The translations under genes were made by a program, and so were the position numbers. Shown here one piece after another: positions 1 to 5,164 of a stretch of DNA of 5,235 nucleotides (position 1 is its first letter; every line of letters starts with the position of its first letter). Source of the DNA: Clostridia bacterium (lineage in GTDB: Bacteria; Bacillota; Clostridia; Oscillospirales; Butyricicoccaceae); assembly GCA_900763355.1 (NCBI GenBank), contig CAAFJY010000112.1, forward strand, positions 1-5,235, read 5' to 3'. The notes beneath the pieces were generated by a model. The model was not told the DNA's origin. It searched no databases and saw nothing but the letters and a program-made list of their open reading frames with translations.

Positions 1-474
1 GAAAAAGGGGAATTGGTGACCATGGACTACCTCTATACAACTGCGGCACGGTATACGGATGCAAGACATATCTTGAATTTCACGGTTCCACTCACCCAGA
101 AGAGCTTTGTGATGCAGTGGGATGGCGTCATCAAGGCGGGAATCGATCTGGATCGGGTGTATGTGAAGCGAGATCCGGCCGAGAGGACATTTACCATCGT
201 CCTGCCGCAAGCGAGGATCATTGCCCATGATCCCGACCGCGAGAGTGCGCAGGTTTTGGACGAAAAGGACGGCTTATTCAATCCCGTCCGCATCGAAGAT
301 CAACTGCAATTTGATGTTGCTGCGGAAGAGGCTATGGAGGAACGGGCGATCACCCACGGGTTGCTGAGCAAGGCACAGGAAAATGCGGAAACACTGCTTG
401 CAGAGATGCTGAACAGAGCCATTCCCGAGCTGGAAGGGAATTACCAGGTTCGCTTTGTGACCGCACAAAAGTGA
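1..474 (+). CDS. DUF4230 domain protein, 3' part (N-terminus outside window)
   Basis: The frame is open from base 1 to the TGA at 472-474, giving 157 visible residues. I recognise the DUF4230 family from the order of conserved blocks: ELVTMDYLY (visible residues 4-12), WDGVIKAGIDL (40-50), a beta-rich TIVLPQARIIAH (65-76), VLDEKDGLFNPVRIED (85-100), and a charged C-terminal helix with AITHGLLSKAQENAETLL (about 116-133). Family members are usually near 200 residues and start with a single membrane anchor, so about 40-50 residues are probably missing to the left. TTG (13), GTG (16) and ATG (22) follow a weak AAAGGGG, but starting there would cut off the conserved ELVT block, so I treat the gene as partial. 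The biochemical role of DUF4230 is not known; an extracytoplasmic, membrane-anchored protein is the usual prediction. Its bases look less GC-rich than the genes to the right. A weak terminator-like hairpin follows at 509-540. Confidence 0.8.
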   Translation, partial: EKGELVTMDYLYTTAARYTDARHILNFTVPLTQKSFVMQWDGVIKAGIDLDRVYVKRDPAERTFTIVLPQARIIAHDPDRESAQVLDEKDGLFNPVRIEDQLQFDVAAEEAMEERAITHGLLSKAQENAETLLAEMLNRAIPELEGNYQVRFVTAQK

Positions 475-508
475 GGGCGCTGCTGCGGCCAGCTTGCTGA
501 GCGATGTT

Positions 509-540
509 AAAAGCATTTCCCCAGGGAGAGAATGCTTTTT
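509..540 (+). terminator. Weak terminator-like hairpin after the DUF4230 gene
   Basis: AAAAGCATT (509-517) pairs perfectly with AATGCTTTT (531-539), and five T's end at 540. The 13-base loop contains remnants of an extended C/G stem with mismatches. The layout (A-run, stem, T-run, 35 bases after the stop codon) is that of an intrinsic terminator, but the closing stem is AT-rich and weak. A second pairing, 519-526 with 541-548, competes with it. Confidence 0.45.
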
Positions 541-699
541 CCTTGGGGCGTGTGATGATCCAGCGGCCGCCCGGTGGCAGAGCCAAAATCCCGGCAGGGG
601 AAAGCCGCCGATTGTTCCAGCAACATGTACCGTGTAGGTAATTTTAGAAAATCGACGTGTACAGAGGATCAATCGGTTTTCCGGCATTCTCGAGTTTTG

Positions 700-726
700 G
701 ACAGGTTCGGGTTTTCCGAACCTGTC
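700..726. repeat. Perfect 11-base inverted repeat upstream of the peptidase promoter
   Basis: GACAGGTTCGG (700-710) and CCGAACCTGTC (716-726) are exact reverse complements around a five-base centre (711-715). The dyad ends 15 bases before the -35 box of the downstream promoter. No proper T-run follows directly: TGGCAC comes first and only then TTTT. A terminator is therefore possible but not typical. The alternative is an operator or activator site; the half-site CCTGTC recurs at 752-757 inside the promoter spacer. Confidence 0.6.
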
Positions 727-741
727 TGGCACTTTTCTTGC

Positions 742-770
742 TGGACATCTCCCTGTCTATGCCGTATAAT
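742..770 (+). promoter_or_regulatory. Sigma-A promoter of the M20 peptidase gene
   Basis: The -35 box TGGACA (742-747, five of six to consensus) is followed by a 17-base spacer and a perfect TATAAT (765-770). Transcription should start near 777, leaving a leader of about 33 bases that contains AAAAGGAG (793-800). Confidence 0.85.
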
Positions 771-792
771 AAGGAAAATCGGCCTGCGGGTC

Positions 793-800
793 AAAAGGAG
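793..800 (+). promoter_or_regulatory. Ribosome binding site of the M20 peptidase
   Basis: AAAAGGAG sits nine bases before the ATG at 810 and fixes this start. Confidence 0.8.
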
Positions 801-809
801 CCTTGAATT

Positions 810-1922
810 ATGATCGATCAAAAACGAGCTCTGGAGAGTTTTCTCCGTTACATCGCTGTGGATAGCGAGACCCATCATGAAAAACCCATGACTGCGCTTC
901 TGGTTCGGGAGCTGGAAGCCCTGGGCCTCACCGTCACCGTGGACCGGGTGGGGGAGGACCCGGCGGTGGAATCCGACAGCGGCAACATTTTTGCCACCCT
1001 GCCGGGGGACGAAACCCTTTCGCCCATGCTGTTCAGCGCCCACCAGGACACCGTCACCCCCGGCCGGGGCATCCGTCCCCGGGTGGAGGACGGCTATGTA
1101 TACAGCGATGGCACGACCATCCTGGGAGCCGACGACAAGAGCGGCGTCGCCGCCATTATGGAAGCTCTCCGGGTCATCCGGGAAAAAGACCTTCCTCATC
1201 GGCCCATCGAGATCCTCTTCTCCGTGCGGGAGGAGGGGGGGCTGCGGGGCAGCGCCTATTTTGACTATGCCCCTGTCCGCTCCCGCCAGGCGGTGGTGCT
1301 GGATACCGGCGGCCATGCCGGGACCATCATCACCCAGGCGCCCTCCCAGACCAAGCTCCGGGCCGAGATCACGGGAAAGGTCTCCCACGCGGGCTCTGCC
1401 CCGGAAAAAGGGGTGAGTGCCATTATGGCCGGGGCTCGGGCAGTAGCCAATATGAAGCTGCTGCGAATCGACGAGGAGACCACCGCCAACGTGGGGACCC
1501 TCTCCGCCGTGGGGGTCACCAACATCGTCAATGACAAGGCTCTCTTCGAGGCCGAGGCCCGCAGCCTTTCTCCCGCCAAGCTGGAAGCCCAGGTGGCCCA
1601 CATGACCGCCTGCCTGGAGGAGGCCTGCGCCCACTTTGGGGCCCAGCTCCGCCTGGAGCGCACCGATCTCTATACCGCCTACCGCATCCCCAACAGCGAC
1701 CCGCTGGTGCAGCGCATCGCGGCGCTGTGCGGTCCGCTGGGGCTGGAAGCCGAGACCTGCTCCACCGGCGGCGGGGCCGACAGCAACAATTTCAATCAGC
1801 GGGGCATCACCGCCGTGGTCCTGGCCTGCGGCATGGAGCAGGTCCACACCTGCGCCGAGCGCCTCTGCCTGAAGGATTTTTATGGGGCGGCCGAGCTGGT
1901 CCTCGCTCTCATGCAGCCGTAA
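810..1922 (+). CDS. PepT-like M20 family zinc metallopeptidase
   Basis: This 370-residue protein is a cytosolic M20 metallohydrolase of the peptidase-T-like group, expected to trim short peptides with two zinc ions. Visible motifs: FSAHQDTVTPG (residues 75-85; ligand His78, with Asp80 beside it), SDGTTILGADDKSG (99-112; bridging Asp108), SVREEGGLRGS (138-148; catalytic Glu141 and ligand Glu142), VLDTGG (163-168; ligand Asp165), and METQVH-like MEQVHTCAE (342-350; last ligand His346). The dimerisation domain lies in between, with VSHAGSAPEKG (191-201) carrying its conserved His193. All expected metal ligands are present, so an active enzyme is likely. The ATG at 810 is supported by AAAAGGAG nine bases upstream and a promoter 40 bases upstream. 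It is a single-gene transcript ending at the terminator shared with convergent proC. At 370 residues it is shorter than enteric PepT (about 410), which fits the PepT-like subgroup of Firmicutes. Its exact substrate cannot be read from sequence. Confidence 0.9.
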   Translation: MIDQKRALESFLRYIAVDSETHHEKPMTALLVRELEALGLTVTVDRVGEDPAVESDSGNIFATLPGDETLSPMLFSAHQDTVTPGRGIRPRVEDGYVYSDGTTILGADDKSGVAAIMEALRVIREKDLPHRPIEILFSVREEGGLRGSAYFDYAPVRSRQAVVLDTGGHAGTIITQAPSQTKLRAEITGKVSHAGSAPEKGVSAIMAGARAVANMKLLRIDEETTANVGTLSAVGVTNIVNDKALFEAEARSLSPAKLEAQVAHMTACLEEACAHFGAQLRLERTDLYTAYRIPNSDPLVQRIAALCGPLGLEAETCSTGGGADSNNFNQRGITAVVLACGMEQVHTCAERLCLKDFYGAAELVLALMQP

Positions 1923-1950
1923 ATCCCGCAAAAAAGCAGAAAAAACCGCG

Positions 1951-1987
1951 AAAACGCCCGTCCCGGGCCCCGGGACGGGCGTTTTTT
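1951..1987. terminator. Bidirectional intrinsic terminator between the peptidase gene and proC
   Basis: A nearly uninterrupted stem of 16 pairs joins 1951-1966 to 1970-1985 with a three-base tip at 1967-1969. The core ACGCCCGTCCCGG is GC-rich; four A's lie on the left and six T's (1982-1987) on the right. It therefore works in both directions, ending the peptidase transcript from the left and the proC transcript from the right (proC stops at 1998). Confidence 0.93.
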
Positions 1988-1997
1988 CAAAAAATCG

Positions 1998-2792
1998 TTA
2001 TTTTCCCAGGGAGCCGCTGGCCCCGGCTGCCGCCAGGAGCGCTTCGAACACCGCCGAGCGGAAGCCCCGGGCTTCCAGCGTCCGCACCCCCTGGATGGTG
2101 CTCCCGGCGGGGGAGCACACCCGGTTTTTCAGCACGGCGGGGTGCTCGCCGCCTTCCAGCGCCAGGGCAGCCGCCCCCTGGACCGCCGCTGCCGCCAGCC
2201 GCAGGGCCTGGGCGTGGGGGATGCCGCAGGCCACCGCCCCGTCGGCGAGACTTTCCAGATAGAGGTCGGTAAAGGCGGGGGAGCAGCCGCACAGGGCGCT
2301 GCCCGCGTCCATGAGCTCCTCCCGCAGCTCCTCCACCAGCCCGGCCCCCGCCAGGACCGAGGTGAGGGCCGCCCGGTCCTCTGCCGAGAGGAGAGCGTTC
2401 CCGCACCAGAGGACGATCCCCTGCCCGCAGGCCACCGGCGTGTTGGGCATGAGCCGCATCACCGGTACCTCCCGCCCCGCCAGCTGGCAGAGCTGCGCCA
2501 TGGAGATCCCCGCCGCCATGGAAACCAGAACGGCCTCCCGATTTTCTGCCAAAATGGGACGCAGTTCGGTCAAAAGGTCCGCCATCCCCTGGGGCTTGAC
2601 GCCCAAAAAGACATAGCGGCACCGGGCCGCGGCTTCCGCCGTGCCCGTATGGCACCCCAGGGCCCGGGCCAGCCGGATGGCCTTTTCCTCCGTGCGGTTG
2701 CACAGAAGGACCTCCTCCGGGGGAATGACCCGGCACACCGCCTGGGCCAGCGCGCCACCCATGTTTCCCGTTCCGATAAAGCCGTATTTCAT
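1998..2792 (-). CDS. proC: Pyrroline-5-carboxylate reductase
   Basis: This 264-residue protein reduces 1-pyrroline-5-carboxylate to L-proline with NAD(P)H, the last step of proline synthesis, in the cytosol. The N-terminal Rossmann fold is clear: MKYGFIGTGNMGGAL (residues 1-15) with the GxGxMG nucleotide loop at 7-12, CNRTEEKA (31-38) after the second strand, VFLGVKPQ (61-68), and VMRLMPNTPVACGQG (111-125), a family hallmark. The C-terminal helical dimer domain has DAGSALCGCSPAF (162-174) and the ProC signature PAGSTIQGVRTLEARGF (228-244). Length is typical. The frame runs open to 2954, but the real start is the ATG at 2790-2792: the protein begins there as family members do, GGGAGGT (2803-2809 on the complement) lies ten bases upstream, and the longer version would run across both divergent promoters. 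It is monocistronic, divergent from the SCP2-like operon and convergent with the peptidase gene. Confidence 0.96.
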   Translation of the reverse strand: MKYGFIGTGNMGGALAQAVCRVIPPEEVLLCNRTEEKAIRLARALGCHTGTAEAAARCRYVFLGVKPQGMADLLTELRPILAENREAVLVSMAAGISMAQLCQLAGREVPVMRLMPNTPVACGQGIVLWCGNALLSAEDRAALTSVLAGAGLVEELREELMDAGSALCGCSPAFTDLYLESLADGAVACGIPHAQALRLAAAAVQGAAALALEGGEHPAVLKNRVCSPAGSTIQGVRTLEARGFRSAVFEALLAAAGASGSLGK

Positions 2793-2825
2793 CGCAAGAT
2801 CGACCTCCCGCAGAGTGTTTTCTCC

Positions 2826-2854
2826 ATTGTAGCAGTTTGCGGGGAAATGCGCAA
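2826..2854 (-). promoter_or_regulatory. proC promoter (extended -10)
   Basis: On the minus strand TTGCGC (2849-2854) is followed by a 17-base spacer and TACAAT (2826-2831). TG one base before the -10 box makes an extended -10 (TGCTACAAT), which offsets the weak -35. Transcription should start near 2819, leaving a leader of about 27 bases. Confidence 0.7.
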
Positions 2855-2871
2855 GCCGCCCGCCCTTTTGC

Positions 2872-2900
2872 TTGCAAACCGAGGGGAAATCGGGTATAAT
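2872..2900 (+). promoter_or_regulatory. Sigma-A promoter of the SCP2-like/aminotransferase operon
   Basis: TTGCAA (2872-2877), a 17-base spacer and a perfect TATAAT (2895-2900). The start should be near 2907, about 46 bases before the ATG at 2953. The -35 boxes of this promoter and the proC promoter are 17 bases apart, back to back. Confidence 0.8.
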
Positions 2901-2937
2901 TCCAATGTTAAAAGTATTTTTCCCGAACATACTCTCT

Positions 2938-2945
2938 AAAGGAGG
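2938..2945 (+). promoter_or_regulatory. Strong ribosome binding site of the SCP2-like gene
   Basis: AAAGGAGG is a full match to the 16S anti-SD and lies seven bases before the ATG at 2953. It decides the start against the in-frame TTG at 2872, which is part of the promoter's -35 box. Confidence 0.88.
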
Positions 2946-2952
2946 TTTTTTC

Positions 2953-3705
2953 ATGGACGCAAGGACTCTGTCCTATATCAATCTCTACGGCATTCTGGGG
3001 ACGCTCCCGGAGCTGTGCCGTCTCAGCCCGGAGGCACAGGCCTATCTCCGGGGCCAGACCGTCCGGGTGGGGATCACGGTGAAAAACGGCCCCTCCGCCA
3101 CCCTTTCCTTTGCCAAGGGCCAGTGCACCCTGGAGGAGGGGACGCATAACTGCCAGATCCTTCTGCCCTTTTCTTCCCCGGAACGGTTCAACGGGATGAT
3201 CGACGGCACCGTCACCCCCATCCCGGTGAAGGGGCTCACCCGGGTGGGCTTCCTCACCGGCCCCTTTACCAAGCTGACCGATCTGCTCACCCGCTATCTC
3301 CGGCCCCAGCCGGGAGATCTGGACAACGAGAGATTTTTCGAGATCAGCACGCGGCTGATGTTCCGGCTCATCGTCTCTGCTGTGGCCCAGATCGGAAACG
3401 AGGACCCGGTGGGCCGGGCTTCGGCCTCCTATATCGTGGACGGGCGGATCAAGCTCTCCATCAATGGTGGCCCCAGCGCCTATCTGGAAGCGAAGAATCA
3501 TCATCTCACCCCCGTCTTCCGGGATACCGACGCGTGTCTTTCCCACATGGAGTTCTGCGATATGCACCTGGCCCGGGATCTTTTTGACGGGAAGGTCAAC
3601 GCCGTCACCTGTGTGGGCACCAGCCAGGTCCGCCTGTCGGGCATGATCTCCCAGCTGGACAACATCAACCGCATTCTCGACCGGGTCAGTCTCTACCTGG
3701 CCTGA
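2953..3705 (+). CDS. Uncharacterised protein with two SCP2-like halves
   Basis: I do not know a named function for this 250-residue protein. It has no signal peptide or membrane segment, so it should be cytosolic. It shows an internal duplication. GPSAxL occurs at residues 46-51 and again at 173-178. An IDGTV/FDGKV element occurs at 83-87 and 211-215. Each half ends in an amphipathic helix (LTGPFTKLTDLLTRYL near 101-116; LSGMISQLDNINRILDRVSLYL near 228-249). The offset is a steady 127-128 residues. The strand-rich half with an 'A-x-x-L-F-D-G-K' turn and a terminal helix after a Gly-rich strand resembles the SCP2 (sterol carrier protein 2) lipid-binding fold; that assignment is inference from pattern, not a search. 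It is the first gene of an operon: its TGA overlaps the ribosome site of the aminotransferase gene, so the two products are probably made together. A carrier or accessory protein for the enzyme is one possibility. The gene is real beyond doubt; the fold is uncertain. Confidence 0.85.
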   Translation: MDARTLSYINLYGILGTLPELCRLSPEAQAYLRGQTVRVGITVKNGPSATLSFAKGQCTLEEGTHNCQILLPFSSPERFNGMIDGTVTPIPVKGLTRVGFLTGPFTKLTDLLTRYLRPQPGDLDNERFFEISTRLMFRLIVSAVAQIGNEDPVGRASASYIVDGRIKLSINGGPSAYLEAKNHHLTPVFRDTDACLSHMEFCDMHLARDLFDGKVNAVTCVGTSQVRLSGMISQLDNINRILDRVSLYLA

Positions 3706-3712
3706 AAGGAGG
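3705..3712 (+). promoter_or_regulatory. Ribosome binding site of the aminotransferase gene, overlapping the upstream stop
   Basis: AAAGGAGG begins on the last base of the upstream TGA (3703-3705) and lies seven bases before the ATG at 3720. This arrangement favours translational coupling of the two genes. Confidence 0.85.
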
Positions 3713-3719
3713 ACCGAAT

Positions 3720-4970
3720 ATGCATCCCATTTATGATCATACCAAGAGCCGCGAGGCCTTTGCCCGGGCGGCCAAGGTCATTCCCTCCGGGGTCTATGGA
3801 CATCTGGGCCCCGCCGAGGGCTGCTTCATCCCCGTGAGCGCCTATCCCCAGTTTTCCCAGCGGGCCCAGGGCGCCTGCTTCTGGGACATCGACGGAAACC
3901 GCTATATTGACTATATGTGCGCTTATGGCCCCAACATCCTGGGTTACAACGACCCCGATGTGGACGAGGCCGCTCGCCGTCAACGGGAAAAGGGGGACTG
4001 CGTCACCGCTCCCTCCACCGTGATGATCGACTTTGCCGAGTTGCTGGTGGATACGGTAGCCAGTGCCGACTGGGCCTTTTTCGCCAAAAACGGCAACGAC
4101 GTCACCTCCATCGCCGTCCGCGCTGCCCGGGCCAAGACCCACCGGAACAAGATCGTTTTTTTCAAGGGGTACTATCACGGCATCTCGCCCTGGTGCCAGA
4201 AGATCGACTATTCCGGCATCCGGGAGGCCGACGTCTGCGATAATATTTATGTAGACTGGAACGATTTTGACCAGCTGGCCGAGGTGTTTGCCCAGAACCG
4301 CGACCAAATTGCAGCAATCATCGCCCAGCCCTATATGCACGGAAATTTTGCCGACAATGTGTTCCCCGCCCCCGATTTCTGGGCCCGGGTCCGTAAGTTG
4401 TGCGACGACACCGGGACGGTGCTCATCATCGACGATGTTCGAGCCGGGTTCCGTATGGATCTGGCGGGGAGCGATCACTATTTCGGGTTCAAGGCCGATC
4501 TGATCTGCTTTTGCAAGGCGCTGGCCAACGGGTACAACGTCTCGGCTCTGTGCGGTCAGGAACACATGAAGAACACGCTCTCGGGCTTGAGCGTCACAGG
4601 GTCCTATTGGCTGTCCGCTGTCCCCTTCGCCGCCGGGATCGCCTGCATCGAAAAGATGAAAAAGCTCAACTGTCCCCAGCTTTTGATTGAAAAAGGGGAG
4701 AAGCTCTCCCAGGGCCTCCTGGGCCAGGCGCAGCGGTATGGCTATGACCTGCGCATCACGGGAATGCCCTCGCTGTTCTATCTCCGCCTGGCTGACGATC
4801 CCAGTCTGGTGCTCCACCAGGCGTGGATCGCCGAGTGCCAGAAGCGGGGCGTCTATTTCACCAATCACCACAATCATTTCATTAACGCCGCCCTCACCGA
4901 CGAAGAGATCGCCGAGACGGTGGAAATCGCCGGGGAGGCCTTTGCCGCTCTCCGGCAGCAGGGAAAATAA
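3720..4970 (+). CDS. Class III PLP aminotransferase, glutamate-1-semialdehyde aminomutase-like
   Basis: This is a complete 416-residue, cytosolic, fold-type I PLP enzyme. Visible elements: an N-terminal region with IPSGVYGHLGP (21-31); FWDIDGNRYIDYMCAYGPNILGY (54-76), the usual start of class III domains; KNGNDVTSIAVRAARA (123-138), the phosphate-binding loop; KGYYHG (149-154) with the aromatic-His-Gly that stacks on PLP; VLIIDDVRAGFR (234-245) with the Asp that contacts the pyridine nitrogen; CKALANGYNVSALCG (265-279) with Schiff-base Lys266; and TGSYWLSAVPFAAG (293-306), corresponding to the cross-subunit phosphate loop. The DDVRAGFR motif and overall length place it near HemL rather than ornithine or acetylornithine aminotransferases. 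It departs from true HemL: DE becomes DD, the K-I-I-G-G-G-L-P motif is replaced by KALANGY, and no haem genes are nearby. I would not call it hemL; sugar, beta-amino acid or semialdehyde substrates are all possible. It is the second gene of the SCP2-like operon. Confidence 0.88.
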   Translation: MHPIYDHTKSREAFARAAKVIPSGVYGHLGPAEGCFIPVSAYPQFSQRAQGACFWDIDGNRYIDYMCAYGPNILGYNDPDVDEAARRQREKGDCVTAPSTVMIDFAELLVDTVASADWAFFAKNGNDVTSIAVRAARAKTHRNKIVFFKGYYHGISPWCQKIDYSGIREADVCDNIYVDWNDFDQLAEVFAQNRDQIAAIIAQPYMHGNFADNVFPAPDFWARVRKLCDDTGTVLIIDDVRAGFRMDLAGSDHYFGFKADLICFCKALANGYNVSALCGQEHMKNTLSGLSVTGSYWLSAVPFAAGIACIEKMKKLNCPQLLIEKGEKLSQGLLGQAQRYGYDLRITGMPSLFYLRLADDPSLVLHQAWIAECQKRGVYFTNHHNHFINAALTDEEIAETVEIAGEAFAALRQQGK

Positions 4971-5010
4971 GCGCGGTGTTTTCGCAAGATTTTCCAATCA
5001 TAAACCGCGC
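4971..5010 (+). repeat. GC-rich inverted repeat just after the aminotransferase stop
   Basis: GCGCGGT (4971-4977) pairs perfectly with ACCGCGC (5004-5010) across a 26-base AT-rich loop. No T-run follows, so it is not a standard intrinsic terminator. If it stops transcription poorly, RNA from the operon would read on into the SASP frame. Its 3' part overlaps the proposed sporulation promoter. Confidence 0.4.
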
Positions 5011-5026
5011 GGACGTGAACACACTA
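4998..5026 (+). promoter_or_regulatory. Putative forespore (sigma-G/sigma-F type) promoter of the SASP frame
   Basis: TCATA (4998-5002) fits the sigma-G -35 pattern gHATR at four of five bases. After 17 bases, CACACTA (5020-5026) fits the -10 pattern CATWHTA at six of seven. Known SASP genes are read by sigma-G, so the location fits. Initiation would fall near 5033. No sigma-A-like promoter is apparent in this gap. Confidence 0.5.
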
Positions 5027-5061
5027 TGGTCGTAATCTCAAAGAAAGGAGATAACGACCAT
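5026..5061 (+). promoter_or_regulatory. Hairpin covering the SASP ribosome site and start codon
   Basis: Bases 5026-5039 pair with 5048-5061: ATGGTCGT with ACGACCAT (eight pairs), one A-A mismatch (5034/5053), then ATCTC with GAGAT (five pairs). The loop is the purine-rich 5040-5047. The 3' arm holds GAG of the AAAGGAG ribosome site (5044-5050) and the first two bases of the ATG (5060-5062). In an RNA that contains both arms, ribosome access should be blocked. The dyad could also act as a DNA operator. Confidence 0.65.
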
Positions 5062-5164
5062 GAACAGTAATTCCAATAGCAGCGGCAAGTCCAAGCTGTC
5101 CTCCAGCGCCAAGGAAGCCATGCACCAGTTCAAGATGGAGACCGCCCGGGAGGTTGATGTGTAA
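5060..5164 (+). pseudogene. Alpha/beta-type small acid-soluble spore protein, truncated (34 residues)
   Basis: The frame starts at ATG 5060 behind AAAGGAG (5044-5050, nine-base spacing) and stops at TAA 5162-5164. The peptide has a Ser/Asn-rich start and then LSSSAKEAMHQFKMETAREVDV (residues 13-34). This matches the first helix of alpha/beta SASPs (typically EAL-x-x-F/LK-x-E-x-A-x-E-x-G-V), including the E-x-A-x-E region cut by the germination protease GPR (Glu27-Thr28-Ala29-Arg30-Glu31). Family members are about 60-70 residues and carry a second block (NGDLTSREAG..GG.MV..M) that completes DNA binding. It is absent here in all forward frames up to the window end. Asp33 replaces the usual Gly. 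I therefore read it as a broken gene or remnant; a functional short peptide is the less likely alternative. Confidence 0.7.

Larger units (their letters stand above)
475..809. other. 335-base intergenic stretch with dyads and a promoter
   Basis: I see no credible gene here. The only longer forward frame (574-813) has no ribosome site and no recognisable protein character. The stretch contains a terminator-like hairpin (509-540), a second weak dyad (647-655 with 673-681, nine pairs including one T-G, 17-base loop), a perfect 11-base palindrome (700-726), and the sigma-A promoter of the following peptidase gene (742-770). Between 541 and 646 I see nothing convincing. Confidence 0.6.

Noticed and set aside
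13..24. A start codon for DUF4230 inside the window (TTG/GTG/ATG)
   Set aside because: The conserved ELVT residues lie at or before these codons and the frame is open to base 1, so the real start is most likely outside the window.
669..1931. A 420-residue open frame on the minus strand opposite the M20 peptidase
   Set aside because: It mirrors a clear coding gene with all metal ligands, has no recognisable protein motifs, crosses the promoter and terminator, and is the expected by-product of GC-rich codon use.
2142..2939. A 265-residue forward frame across proC
   Set aside because: It is antisense to a clear ProC, has no ribosome site or family resemblance, and runs across both divergent promoters.
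2872..2952. Upstream TTG start for the SCP2-like gene, adding 27 residues
   Set aside because: The TTG is part of the -35 box and lies upstream of the predicted transcript start; AAAGGAGG fixes the ATG at 2953.
1998..2954. Longer proC with 54 extra N-terminal residues
   Set aside because: The extension precedes the normal ProC N-terminus and would pass through both promoters and the neighbour's ribosome site. The ATG at 2792 has its own SD.
3693..4997. A 434-residue open frame on the minus strand opposite the aminotransferase
   Set aside because: The forward strand encodes a complete PLP enzyme with a strong ribosome site. The minus frame is rich in Gly/Val/Asp runs typical of antisense shadows and has no start signal.
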